Below are positions 9,436 through 17,938 of a stretch of 56,104 bases of DNA, in pieces. Every line of letters begins with the position of its first letter. Position 1 is the stretch's first letter. The notes below the pieces were generated by a model, which worked only from the letters and a program-made list of their open reading frames with translations, ran no database searches and was not told the origin of the DNA. This DNA is from Methyloprofundus sp. (GTDB lineage Bacteria; Pseudomonadota; Gammaproteobacteria; Methylococcales; Methylomonadaceae): NCBI GenBank assembly GCA_028599115.1, contig JAQRMR010000057.1, positions 1-56,104 of the forward strand, written 5' to 3'. The position numbers were made by a program, and so were the translations under genes.

Positions 9436-9990
9436 TTAAACGATGAAAATACCGACTTTAAAATTTTTTTGTGACAAAGGCGGATAGTTATCTGTTTCAA
9501 CTAAGGCGGTGATGATGTTGAGATAATGGCGAATATCATCAATATTAAGTGTTCTACCATGGCGATCTTTTAGCCATTTTTGGGCGGGTTGATAGCCGCC
9601 GATATAAAATTCCCACGCGACTAAAGGCACATTATCAAAATATTGATCATCGTTGATCCGCACTTTGCCCGTGGCTTCATCAATAGCTTCATAGCCGATG
9701 CTATTTTTAGTGAGTTTTCGGCTGATCACATTATCACCTGCTTCAGGATAGCTGGCGATGGGCTTTGATAAATAGTCACTTTCTAGTAAATGCAATTGGC
9801 GTAATTCACCGCCGAGTTTGACCAATTGCCAAAAGGTATCAATCGTAGGAAACGGCACACGGGGGAAGTCTATTTTTAAGAATTCTTTATAAGTCTCTCG
9901 GTAGTTGGGACTATGTAATACCGCATAGATATAATCCAGCAGATCAATGGGTACAGATGCGTCTAACCCTAAATAGCGTAATGGACAGTG
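9436..9990 (-). pseudogene. C-terminal remnant of a type ISP restriction-modification enzyme
   Basis: The frame stays open from just inside 9990 down to a stop at 9436. It reads as the C-terminus of a large type ISP restriction/methylation protein: LLDYIYAVLHSPNYRETYKEF, then FPRVPFP, EFYIGGYQPAQKWLKDR and NIDDIRHYLNIITAL. Full-length proteins of this family exceed 900 residues; only about 185 remain. The frame is closed upstream by an in-frame TAA with no further homology, so the methylase and nuclease parts are gone. The GTG at 9858 is not a real start. A second, more decayed copy of the same C-terminus lies near 37064-37153. Confidence 0.75.
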
Positions 9991-10231
9991 TTATTCAATT
10001 TCCACCTAATCGCCCGCTGTAATGGTCAAGTTGTAATGGTCTAATAATCCTGTAGTACTTTATAGCCTTATAATACTCACAAACTATTAGGATTTATAAT
10101 GACTAAAAAACAATGAACAACCTTCTCGATTGAGCAAATACTTTCGTGAGCAAAGCATGCTAAAATACAGAATTAATTTAGCTGAAACTTTTAGCTAAAA
10201 ATGATGTTATTTCACAAGGTTATTTTTAAGC

Positions 10232-10585
10232 GTGTATACAATTTCCAAACAATTTAATTTTAGTGCCAGCCATATTATAGAAGGTTTGCCAGATAGCCAT
10301 CCATGTAGTCGCTTACATGGGCATAATTACGTTGTTGAATTAGCTTTATCTTCAGAAACACTCAATGAAACGGGCTTTGTGGTTGATTATAACGAGCTGG
10401 TTACGTTCAAAAAAATTATCGACGATACTTTAGATCATCGGCATTTGAATGATGTTTTACAAGGAGCAACGACGGCAGAAAGTATTGCTAAGTTTCTTTA
10501 TGATCAAGCTAAAAGCATTTGGCAAGAGGTAGTTTCAGTTAGCGTTAGTGAGACACCAAAAACTAACGCTATTTACCGACCTTAG
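10232..10585 (+). CDS. queD: 6-carboxytetrahydropterin synthase / 6-pyruvoyl-tetrahydropterin synthase family
   Basis: 117 aa, a single PTPS domain. The zinc-binding histidines are in FSASHII and LHGHNYVVE, and the catalytic Cys is in HPCSRLHGH. The C-terminal VSVSETPKTNAIY is the conserved Glu strand. QueD converts dihydroneopterin triphosphate to 6-carboxy-tetrahydropterin for queuosine-type 7-deazaguanine synthesis. Pterin biosynthesis is the alternative, relevant because this organism uses H4MPT. The start is a GTG with AAGG twelve bases upstream; no ATG is near the conserved N-terminus. It lies 12 bases before the permease gene. Confidence 0.88.
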   Translation: MYTISKQFNFSASHIIEGLPDSHPCSRLHGHNYVVELALSSETLNETGFVVDYNELVTFKKIIDDTLDHRHLNDVLQGATTAESIAKFLYDQAKSIWQEVVSVSVSETPKTNAIYRP

Positions 10586-10597
10586 GCCCCTAATTTT

Positions 10598-11695
10598 ATG
10601 CAACAGAAAAATGAATTTTCAAATTTACAATTTTTAAAAGATAGTATTAGTCGTGTTTTTCCTAATTCTCAATCTATTGCTTTAACAATTATTCTTGTTG
10701 TTGGTTTTGTTTTAATTACCACGCTTTCTGATGTTTTAATGCCTGCGTTAATTGCGGTCGTTTTAGCGTATTTACTAGAAGGCTTAGTCAAAAAGTTTGA
10801 AATAAAAATTAAGCGCTTGCCTGCTGTCTTTATTGTGTTCTCGATTTTTATGAGCATTTTTTCCTATATTTTATTAGGATTAATGCCGATGTTATTTAAA
10901 CAAGCAAAGCAGTTGTTGCAACATACGCCTGAAATTATTAAACGCTTACAAGGGGATGTGTTAAAACTTCCTGAGTCTTACCCGCAATTCATTTCTGTTG
11001 AAAAGCTTAAAGAAATTATTTTTTCTGTACAAGAAGAAGCACTTATTTATGGGCAAGAATTAGTCAGCTTATCTGCCTCTTCTGTGGTCGGGTTTATTAG
11101 TATTTTAGTTTATTTAATTTTAGTGCCTGTTTTAGTGCTTTTTTGCTTGAAAGATAAAGAGGTATTGCTTAATTGGTTTATGCAGTTTATGCCGAGAGAC
11201 CGCCTGCTATCAACGAATGTGTGGAAAGAAGTTGATATGCAGTTAGGTAATTATATACGTGGGAAATTTGCCGAAGTAATGATTCTTGGTTTAGCTAGCT
11301 ATATGATTTTCTCTGCGATGGACTTAAATTATGGTGTTTTACTGGCTGTTTTAATGGGTTTGTCGGTCATTATTCCTTATGTAGGAGCTACCTTGGTAAC
11401 TTTCCCTGTTTTGGGTGTTGCTATGTTTCAGTGGGGCTTAGGTAGTGATGAATTTATGTATATTGCAATTGCTTACTCTATTATTCAAGCGATTGATGGT
11501 GTGATTTTAGTGCCTTTATTATTTTCTGAGGCGGTTAATTTGCATCCTGTAGCGATTATCGTTGCGATTCTATTTTTTGGTGGGCTTTGGGGGTTTTGGG
11601 GGGTGTTCTTTGCGATTCCTTTGGCGACGCTAGTTAAAGCAGTGCTTTCTGCTTGGCCGAAATTAGACGATAAAATGCACAATTTTAATATGTAA
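10598..11695 (+). CDS. AI-2E family (PerM-type) membrane transporter
   Basis: 365 aa integral membrane protein. Hydrophobic spans lie near residues 25-60, 70-95, 155-180 and in the C-terminal half. An amphipathic central region (about 100-150) separates the two membrane blocks. The C-terminal signatures GVLLAVLMGLSVIIPYVGA and LHPVAIIVAILFFGGLWGF identify the AI-2E/PerM family. Members have been linked to autoinducer-2 export or Na+/H+ antiport; the substrate here is unknown. The stop is 2 bases before mazG, so the two are cotranscribed. Confidence 0.9.
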   Translation: MQQKNEFSNLQFLKDSISRVFPNSQSIALTIILVVGFVLITTLSDVLMPALIAVVLAYLLEGLVKKFEIKIKRLPAVFIVFSIFMSIFSYILLGLMPMLFKQAKQLLQHTPEIIKRLQGDVLKLPESYPQFISVEKLKEIIFSVQEEALIYGQELVSLSASSVVGFISILVYLILVPVLVLFCLKDKEVLLNWFMQFMPRDRLLSTNVWKEVDMQLGNYIRGKFAEVMILGLASYMIFSAMDLNYGVLLAVLMGLSVIIPYVGATLVTFPVLGVAMFQWGLGSDEFMYIAIAYSIIQAIDGVILVPLLFSEAVNLHPVAIIVAILFFGGLWGFWGVFFAIPLATLVKAVLSAWPKLDDKMHNFNM

Positions 11696-11697
11696 GC

Positions 11698-12483
11698 ATG
11701 CAAAAATTATTACAGGTCATGGCGGGTTTACGCCATAAAGAAACAGGCTGTTCGTGGGATCAAAAGCAAAGCTTTGCAAGCCTTACTCCTTATGTTTTGG
11801 AAGAAGCTTACGAAGTAGTTGATGCAATCGAACGTGAAGATATGCAAGATTTACGTTCAGAATTGGGTGATTTATTGTTTCAAGTTGTTTTTCAAGCGCA
11901 AATTGCTCAAGAAAAAGGCTTGTTTGATTTTGATGAAATCAGTGACGCGGTTGCGGATAAGCTAATTCGTCGTCATCCGCATGTTTTTTCTGATGTTACT
12001 TATGCCAATGAGGCAGAGCAAAAGCAAGCTTGGGAAACATTAAAGGCAGAAGAGCGAAAAGCAAAGTCGCAGTTAGAAGAGCATAAGATTTTGTCGGGCG
12101 TAGCAAAAAGTTTGCCTGCTTTGGTGCACTGCGAAAAAATACAAGATAGAGCGGCACAGCATGGCTTTGATTGGCCTGATGTTGAGCCTGTTTATGAGAA
12201 AGTGCTAGAAGAGTTGGATGAAGTCAAAGAAGCCTGGCAGTCGGGTGATCAAGCGCATATTGAAGAAGAAATTGGTGATTTATTGCTTGTTGCAGTTAAC
12301 CTTGCGCGACACATGAATGTTAAGCCAGAACAGGCTTTAAAAAAGAGTACTGATAAATTTAAACGACGATTTGAATATATAGAAAATGCAGTTGAAGCTT
12401 CAGGGAGAGAGGTTAAAAACTGTGAGTTAGATGAATTAGATGCTTTGTGGAATGAAGCTAAAATCGCATTTAAGAAAACGTAA
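11698..12483 (+). CDS. mazG: nucleoside triphosphate pyrophosphohydrolase MazG
   Basis: 261 aa with two MazG repeats. The first has the metal-binding LEEAYEVVDAI and SELGDLLFQVVF (about residues 35-65). The second has LEELDEVKEAW and EEIGDLLLVAVNLARH (about 170-205). HPHVF and the CSWDQKQ start are hallmarks of the E. coli-type enzyme. It hydrolyses NTPs and dNTPs to NMP and pyrophosphate, housecleaning and lowering (p)ppGpp-linked signals. Length and both EExxE...ExxD sites are intact. Confidence 0.95.
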   Translation: MQKLLQVMAGLRHKETGCSWDQKQSFASLTPYVLEEAYEVVDAIEREDMQDLRSELGDLLFQVVFQAQIAQEKGLFDFDEISDAVADKLIRRHPHVFSDVTYANEAEQKQAWETLKAEERKAKSQLEEHKILSGVAKSLPALVHCEKIQDRAAQHGFDWPDVEPVYEKVLEELDEVKEAWQSGDQAHIEEEIGDLLLVAVNLARHMNVKPEQALKKSTDKFKRRFEYIENAVEASGREVKNCELDELDALWNEAKIAFKKT

Positions 12484-12543
12484 CTTCTCATTATTTTGAG
12501 CTAACAACAGCCCATTGCTTGTCATTTTCGCCGGCTCTTAATA

Positions 12544-12659
12544 CACTGCCATTAAGTTAAGGCAAAAACAGTAGGATGTGCTGAGGCACGAATTTGTATC
12601 ATTGATGCGCTTCCTGTCGTCAGCACATCCTACGCAAAATGCTTAACTTAATGGCAGTG
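12544..12659. mobile_element. 116-bp miniature inverted-repeat element (family A)
   Basis: The ends are CACTGCCATTAAGTTAAG and its inverse CTTAACTTAATGGCAGTG. Inside these, GTAGGATGTGCTGA faces TCAGCACATCCTAC, so the transcript would fold almost end to end into one hairpin. The element has no ORF and occupies the 368-base gap between mazG and ppnP. A degraded relative lies at 13501-13596. This is a non-autonomous element mobilised in trans, or a REP-like structure; no matching transposase is in the window. Confidence 0.75.
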
Positions 12660-12737
12660 AGGCTCTTAATAGGGGGGTGTCGCTAGGTACAAGTAGTTGT
12701 GCCGTTGTATTTTAACAATTTTATTTTTAAGGTTTTG

Positions 12738-12775
12738 TGTAGGATGAGTAGAGTATCTTTTTGTGAAACCCATGA
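12738..12775. repeat. short dispersed repeat (partner of the post-greB repeat)
   Basis: The segment containing GTAGGATGAGTAGAG, followed by TCTTTTTGTGAAACCCAT, is an imperfect inverse copy of 9351-9387 after greB. Several substitutions separate the copies. The rest of the mazG-ppnP gap shows no gene. Confidence 0.55.
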
Positions 12776-12851
12776 TTCCACTTATCGATTAAATGCAAAT
12801 GAATAATAATAAGTGATAAAAATAACTTAACCTTTTTACATAGAGAATAGT

Positions 12852-13166
12852 ATGACAACTTTTGATAACGTCACGGTAGTAAAAAAAGCGAACATTTATT
12901 TTGATGGCAAAGTGACTAGTCGCACAGTGCAGTTTGCAGATGGTACAACAAAAACTTTAGGTTTTATGCAGGCGGGCGAATACACTTTTGGCACAGAAGC
13001 AAAAGAGCTGATGGAAATTTTAGCAGGGCAGTTAGATGTGTTGTTACCAGGAACTGAAGAATGGCAGTCGATTAAAGCAGGCGAGTCGTTCGAAGTGGCG
13101 GCAAATACAAAATTTAAAGTTAATATTAAAGAGCCGACAGACTATTGTTGCTCTTATTTTAAGTAA
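12852..13166 (+). CDS. ppnP: pyrimidine/purine nucleoside phosphorylase PpnP (UPF0345)
   Basis: 104 aa, a single small cupin. The run [20 protein letters not shown], then [19 protein letters not shown] and VLLPGTEEW followed by [14 protein letters not shown] is the PpnP/YaiE pattern. The enzyme splits nucleosides with phosphate and has broad substrate range. Its stop abuts slyX (next ATG two bases later), suggesting a shared transcript. Confidence 0.93.
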   Translation: MTTFDNVTVVKKANIYFDGKVTSRTVQFADGTTKTLGFMQAGEYTFGTEAKELMEILAGQLDVLLPGTEEWQSIKAGESFEVAANTKFKVNIKEPTDYCCSYFK

Positions 13167-13167
13167 G

Positions 13168-13386
13168 ATGAGCGACCAGCGTTTAATCGAACTAGAAAGT
13201 AAAATGGCTTATCAGGATGATACTATTTTGCAATTAAATGATGTGTTGTGTAAGCAGCAAGATCAAATTGATCGCTTAGAGGAATTAACCCAGCAACTTT
13301 TGGCTCGTGTTAGGGATCTATCAGATAATTCTTCAGGTGGCCCGGCAGGGTTTTCCGCTGCTGATGAGCGTCCACCGCATTATTGA
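13168..13386 (+). CDS. slyX: SlyX family coiled-coil protein
   Basis: 72 aa. The sequence begins MSDQRLIELESKMAYQDDTI and continues as a heptad coiled coil through QDQIDRLEELTQQLLARV. It ends with the family's characteristic Pro-rich tail ending RPPHY. The start at 13168 sits two bases after the ppnP stop; the same frame is open further upstream inside ppnP, but that part is not SlyX-like. The function of SlyX is unknown. Confidence 0.9.
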   Translation: MSDQRLIELESKMAYQDDTILQLNDVLCKQQDQIDRLEELTQQLLARVRDLSDNSSGGPAGFSAADERPPHY

Positions 13387-13500
13387 TATGACTTTAGGCT
13401 AGGGTGTTTTTTTATGCCCCCCCCTGTTATTTTACATAGAATTGATAGGGGCATTGCGTGCTTAAAGAGCTTGTACTTTATCCTACCCAACTTACACTGT

Positions 13501-13596
13501 CACTGTAAGTTAAGGAAAAAATGCTAGGATGTGCTGAGGCACGAAGCGCATCTTGTTATCATTGACGCACTTCCTATCGTTAGCGCATCCTACGCA
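13501..13596. mobile_element. degraded copy of miniature element family A
   Basis: CACTGTAAGTTAAGG, then CTAGGATGTGCTGAGGCACGA and a facing AGCGCATCCTACGCA repeat the order seen at 12544-12659. The outer right end is missing. It ends about ten bases before the stop codon of the minus-strand mtdB-type gene, so it lies in that gene's 3' untranslated region and may act as its terminator hairpin. Confidence 0.6.
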
Positions 13597-13605
13597 GAGT
13601 TTTAG

Positions 13606-14517
13606 TTATATATCTAAGATCTCTTTGGCTTTTTCATAAGCCGCTCTAAAGTCAATGTAGCTTGGTTTTTCACTATTTAGCATAGACTTCAATAAAGCAT
13701 GTTGTACTTTATATTTGATGTTACCAACAGCTAAAGCACCGACAGAAACGGTGTTTTTTGAGTTACTTGCCTGGCTTAATGGTGCGCCAGAATCGTTAAG
13801 CTGTACACCTTCAATACCTGCAGGTGGTACTGCATTAACATCACCAACAACCTTTAATTGCTGAGCGCTGCTTAAAACATTAGCACTTAAAATTTGTACA
13901 CCAGCTTTTGCGGTACAAAAAATAATATCAGCATCTTTAATAAGAGCAATTTTATCTTCATCAAAGGTGGCCACATCACCGGATAAGGTACTACCAAATC
14001 GGCGGTTGTATTCTTTAGCAATGTCTTCTGCTGTATCGGCAGATAAGTGATCAATTAAGGCAGTATCTGCACCCGCTAAAGAAGCAATAACCCCAGTAGA
14101 AATTCCGACAGGGCCGGTGCCACCAAAAACCAAGGCTTTACAGTCTTTAAGTTCTTTATTGTGGTGAGTTTTCAGTTCTTTTGCTACACAGGCTACTAAA
14201 GCAGCCGCTGTGGTAAATGCGCCACTAGGATCAGCAAAGACAGATACTTCGAAAGGAGGTACCATCGCTTGTTTGGCTGTATTTAGCATGTCAATAGCAA
14301 GCGCCATATCCCTACCGCCAATAAAGATACCTGTTTGTTTAACGCCTGCAGGGCTGCGTGAAAAGATAGTATCTTGTGTTAAGCGATGTACGCTTTCAAG
14401 TTTAACGTTTGCGTAAGGCATTAAGACATCAAAATCGCAATCTAATGCCATGTTGATATCAAAAGGGCTGTTGTTTGGAGTTGGGTCAAACATATGCAAT
14501 ATGCTTTTTTTAGCCAT
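13606..14517 (-). CDS. second methylene-tetrahydromethanopterin dehydrogenase (MtdB family) paralog
   Basis: 303 aa. It carries the MtdB family core: ILHMFDPTPNNSPFDINMA at the N-terminus, TGIFIGGRD, MVPPFEVSVFADPSGAFTTA (pterin-side segment) and the Rossmann motif FGGTGPVG (about residues 135-142). DVNAVPPAGIEG and VGALAVGNIKY follow. MtdB oxidises methylene-H4MPT to methenyl-H4MPT with NAD(P)+. This copy is clearly diverged from its upstream twin, notably after the Rossmann glycines and in the 150-190 region, so cofactor preference may differ. It lies 34 bases downstream of the other copy and is probably cotranscribed. A clearly separate MtdA-type enzyme would lack the PPFEVSVFADPSGAF segment. 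Confidence 0.85.
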   Translation of the reverse strand: MAKKSILHMFDPTPNNSPFDINMALDCDFDVLMPYANVKLESVHRLTQDTIFSRSPAGVKQTGIFIGGRDMALAIDMLNTAKQAMVPPFEVSVFADPSGAFTTAAALVACVAKELKTHHNKELKDCKALVFGGTGPVGISTGVIASLAGADTALIDHLSADTAEDIAKEYNRRFGSTLSGDVATFDEDKIALIKDADIIFCTAKAGVQILSANVLSSAQQLKVVGDVNAVPPAGIEGVQLNDSGAPLSQASNSKNTVSVGALAVGNIKYKVQHALLKSMLNSEKPSYIDFRAAYEKAKEILDI

Positions 14518-14551
14518 GCGTTTTATTCCTTAATCTAGAAAGTGTATTGCG

Positions 14552-15460
14552 TTATTTGTTTGATTGAATATATTCACGAGCGGCTGTAAAAGCATGCTCA
14601 AAGTGTAAATACACAGGTTTTTCAGTGGTGATCATACGTTTAAGTAGTGAGCTTTGAACTTGGTATTTAATGTTACCAATGGCTAAAGCGCCAATACCAA
14701 CAGCACCGCTAGTTGATCCGGCAATTTCTTTACCGTTATCAAAGGCATCAAGACCTGCAACGCCTGCTGGTGGAACTGCATTCACATCAGCCGCAACTTT
14801 TAATTTAGGTGCTGCAGCAACTAATTCTGCGCTAAGTAACTCAATACCTGCTGCACCAGTTGCAAAAATTACATCAACATCAGCGATGTAATTAGCTTTA
14901 TCAGCATCGGCGCCAGCAGTGATTTCTATTTTCCCCTCACCAAACTCAGAGTTGCACATATCTGCAATACGTTGAGCTTTTTCTAATTGGCGGCCAATAA
15001 TTCTTACCTTAGCGCCGGCTTGAGCAGCAATCACTGCAGCAGCCTGACCGACAGGACCTGTTCCGCCAAGGGCTAAAATAGTTTTGCCTACAAGGTCGGT
15101 ATCAAATTTTGTTTTTAATTCATCTTCGATTGCTGCAACCATGCCGGCAGCCGTTGTGAATGCACCGCTAGGGTCTGCAAAAACAGAGACTTCAAAAGGA
15201 GGAACCATAGAGTTTTTAGCAATCTTTAGCATATCCATAGCTTGCTTTGTTTCACGGCCACCGATGAAAATACCAGTGCTTTTTAAACCTTTAGGGCTAC
15301 GTGAGAAAATAGCATCTTGCACTAAACCGCGCACTTCACTGGGTTCTACATTAATATACGGAGTCGCTGAGACCCAGCCAGCATCAACAGCCATATTGAC
15401 ATCAAAAGGGCTTAAATTTTTTGCAGTGGTTAGCATGTGTAAGATAAACGGTTTAGGCAT
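14552..15460 (-). CDS. mtdB: NAD(P)-dependent methylene-tetrahydromethanopterin dehydrogenase
   Basis: 302 aa MtdB. Conserved segments are SPFDVNMAVDAGW, QDAIFSRSPKG, TGIFIGGRE, PPFEVSVFADPSGAFTTAAG, the NAD(P) site LGGTGPVGQAAAV, VAADVNAVPPAGVAG and VGIGALAIGNIKYQ. The enzyme acts in the cytoplasm in the H4MPT-dependent pathway that oxidises formaldehyde to formate. This step is diagnostic of methylotrophs and the best indicator of the organism's lifestyle in this window. It is the first gene of a two-gene minus-strand unit with its diverged copy. The other H4MPT genes (mch, fae, ftr/fhc) are not nearby. Confidence 0.92.
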   Translation of the reverse strand: MPKPFILHMLTTAKNLSPFDVNMAVDAGWVSATPYINVEPSEVRGLVQDAIFSRSPKGLKSTGIFIGGRETKQAMDMLKIAKNSMVPPFEVSVFADPSGAFTTAAGMVAAIEDELKTKFDTDLVGKTILALGGTGPVGQAAAVIAAQAGAKVRIIGRQLEKAQRIADMCNSEFGEGKIEITAGADADKANYIADVDVIFATGAAGIELLSAELVAAAPKLKVAADVNAVPPAGVAGLDAFDNGKEIAGSTSGAVGIGALAIGNIKYQVQSSLLKRMITTEKPVYLHFEHAFTAAREYIQSNK

Positions 15461-15665
15461 GATAATCTCTTTGGTTGGCGTTCAAAATATAGTACTAAAA
15501 ATAGCGAGTACTAAAAATCATTAGTTAATCGCTAATTATAGAAGAAATACGGGTTTCGCACATTGAATTTTTAAATTAAAAATCAGAGTGAAAGATACAG
15601 CCTAATTAATCAAAGGAGCTTGGTATAATGACCTATAAATTTATTATCTAATTATTTGAGGGCTT

Positions 15666-17888
15666 ATGTCTAATCCAGCTATTATTTATACCAAAACAGA
15701 TGAAGCACCTGCTTTAGCAACTTATTCACTATTGCCGATAGTACAGGCCTTTACCAAAGCGGCAGGTGTTAATGTAGAAATAAAAGACATTTCACTGGCT
15801 GCACGAATTTTGGCACATTTCCCTGAGTACTTAACGGCTGAGCAGCAACAAAGCGATGCTTTAGCGGAGTTAGGTGTGTTAGTCACTAAAGCGGAAGCTA
15901 ATATTATTAAGTTGCCTAATATTAGTGCTTCAGTGCCACAATTATTAAAGGCGATTGCTGAATTACAAGCGTTAGGTTGTGCGATCCCTAATTACCCAGT
16001 TGAAGTCAGTACTGACTCCGAAAAGGAGATTAAAGCCTGTTATGCAAAAATATTAGGTAGTGCTGTTAACCCTGTGTTACGTGAAGGGAATTCAGATAGG
16101 CGCGTTGCTGCACCTGTTAAAGCTTATGCAAAAAAACATCCACATATTATGGGTGAGTGGTTAGCAACATCAAAAACACATGTTAGCTCTATGAGTGTCG
16201 GTGATTTTTATTCGAGTGAGCAATCTGCTGTCATTAATAAGGCAGGAAAGGTGAAAATTGAATTGCTGACGACAGCAGGCAGCACTCAAGTTTTAAAACA
16301 GGAAACGCTAGTTTTAGAAAACGAAATTATTGATGCCTCAGTGATGAGCTGTAAGGCACTTTGTGCTTTTTATGAGCAAGAAATGCAAGATGCAAAAGAT
16401 AAAGATGTGATGCTTTCTTTGCACTTAAAAGCAACGATGATGAAAGTATCTGATCCAATCATTTTTGGGCATGCAGTGGATGTTTATTTTAAAGAGGTTT
16501 TTAACAAGCATGCTGCTATTTTTGAGGAAATAGGTGTTGATACGCGTAATGGCTTAGGGGATGTTTATGCGAAAATTGCTCAGCTACCTGATGAGCAGCG
16601 TTTAGCGATTGAAGCGGATATTCAGGCTGCTTATGAAGCTCGACCTGAATTAGCCATGGTGAACTCAGATAAAGGGATTACTAATCTCCATGTTCCTAGT
16701 GATGTCATCATTGATGCATCGATGCCTGCAGCTATTCGCCATTCTGGACAAATATGGGATACAACGGGGCAGTTAGCAGATACCAAAGCTTTAATTCCTG
16801 ACCGCTGTTATGCAGGCGTTTTTCAAGCAACGATTGAATTTTGTAAGCAAAATGGTGCTTTTGATGTTACCACGATGGGTAATGTGAGTAATGTGGGCTT
16901 GATGGCGCAAAAGGCGGAAGAATATGGCTCGCATGATAAAACATTTGAAATTCCTGAGCCAGGTTCTGTGCGCGTTATTGATGAAGCAGGTGATGTTTTA
17001 TTAGAGCACACAGTGGAAAAGGGCGATATTTGGCGCATGTGTCAAACTAAAGACTTACCTATTCAAGATTGGGTAAAACTAGCCGTACATCGCGCTAAAA
17101 CAACAGGGCTTCCTGCTATATTTTGGCTAGATGAGCAACGCGCACATGATAGAAACCTGATTACTAAAGTCGAATATTATTTGCAAGATCATGATACCAG
17201 CGGCTTAGATATAAAAATCATGTCACCTATTAAGGCGGTTAAGGAAACTTTATCGCGTGTTAAAGCCGGGCAAGACACGATTTCGGTAACTGGTAATGTG
17301 TTGCGTGATTATTTAACGGATTTATTTCCTATTTTAGAGCTAGGAACCAGTGCAAAAATGTTATCGATTGTGCCATTATTAGCGGGTGGTGGCTTATTTG
17401 AAACGGGTGCAGGAGGCTCGGCTCCTAGGCTCGTAGCGCAGTTATTGCATGAGAATCATTTAAGCTGGGATTCTTTAGGTGAGTTTTTAGCTTTAGCTGT
17501 TTCTTTGGAAGATTTAGCTGAAAAAACTGAACAAGCACCGATAAGAGTATTAGCAGATGCGTTGAATAAAGCAAACAGCCAGTATTTAAATAATAATAGA
17601 TCGCCCTCGCATTTTGCGGGTGAAATGGATACACGCGGTAGTCATTTTTATTTAGCGTTATATTGGGCTGAAGCAATGGCTGAGCAAAAGCAAGATCTAG
17701 CGCTACAAGCGATTTTTACACCGGTTGCACAGCAGCTAAGTGATAATGAAGCTAAGATTTTGACTGAGTTAAAGTCAGTACAAGGGGGGGAAGTCGATTT
17801 AGGTGGCTATTACCAGCCTGAACAGGAGCGAGTTAACCAGCTTATGCGCCCGAGTGCTTGTTTTAATGTCATTGTAGCTAGTTTGTAA
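15666..17888 (+). CDS. icd: monomeric NADP-dependent isocitrate dehydrogenase
   Basis: 740 aa, exactly the size of the monomeric IDH family. It contains [19 protein letters not shown] at the N-terminus, the substrate site [18 protein letters not shown]-type helices, [25 protein letters not shown] and the late [13 protein letters not shown] and PSRKVGE-like [13 protein letters not shown]. It oxidises isocitrate to 2-oxoglutarate with NADP+ and so feeds the OGDH encoded at the start of the window. It is transcribed alone, convergent with bioA, and separated from it by a hairpin. Confidence 0.95.
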   Translation: MSNPAIIYTKTDEAPALATYSLLPIVQAFTKAAGVNVEIKDISLAARILAHFPEYLTAEQQQSDALAELGVLVTKAEANIIKLPNISASVPQLLKAIAELQALGCAIPNYPVEVSTDSEKEIKACYAKILGSAVNPVLREGNSDRRVAAPVKAYAKKHPHIMGEWLATSKTHVSSMSVGDFYSSEQSAVINKAGKVKIELLTTAGSTQVLKQETLVLENEIIDASVMSCKALCAFYEQEMQDAKDKDVMLSLHLKATMMKVSDPIIFGHAVDVYFKEVFNKHAAIFEEIGVDTRNGLGDVYAKIAQLPDEQRLAIEADIQAAYEARPELAMVNSDKGITNLHVPSDVIIDASMPAAIRHSGQIWDTTGQLADTKALIPDRCYAGVFQATIEFCKQNGAFDVTTMGNVSNVGLMAQKAEEYGSHDKTFEIPEPGSVRVIDEAGDVLLEHTVEKGDIWRMCQTKDLPIQDWVKLAVHRAKTTGLPAIFWLDEQRAHDRNLITKVEYYLQDHDTSGLDIKIMSPIKAVKETLSRVKAGQDTISVTGNVLRDYLTDLFPILELGTSAKMLSIVPLLAGGGLFETGAGGSAPRLVAQLLHENHLSWDSLGEFLALAVSLEDLAEKTEQAPIRVLADALNKANSQYLNNNRSPSHFAGEMDTRGSHFYLALYWAEAMAEQKQDLALQAIFTPVAQQLSDNEAKILTELKSVQGGEVDLGGYYQPEQERVNQLMRPSACFNVIVASL

Positions 17889-17903
17889 TTGTAAACTTCT
17901 TTT

Positions 17904-17932
17904 ACGGGGAGTATGGATTTCCATACCCCCGT
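17904..17932. terminator. hairpin between convergent icd and bioA
   Basis: ACGGGGAGTATGGA (17904-17917) pairs with TCCATACCCCCGT (17920-17932) with one bulged A and a tiny loop. There is no clear U-run after it on either strand. Its place between two converging genes suggests a shared terminator. Confidence 0.6.
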
Positions 17933-17938
17933 TATTTG

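Noticed and set aside
10098-10174. Possible small gene starting MTKKQ before queD
   Set aside because: Stop after five codons and repeated stops in the same frame; no recognisable homology. The 241-base gap holds only a short direct repeat (TGTAATGGTC twice) and an AGCT-type hairpin.
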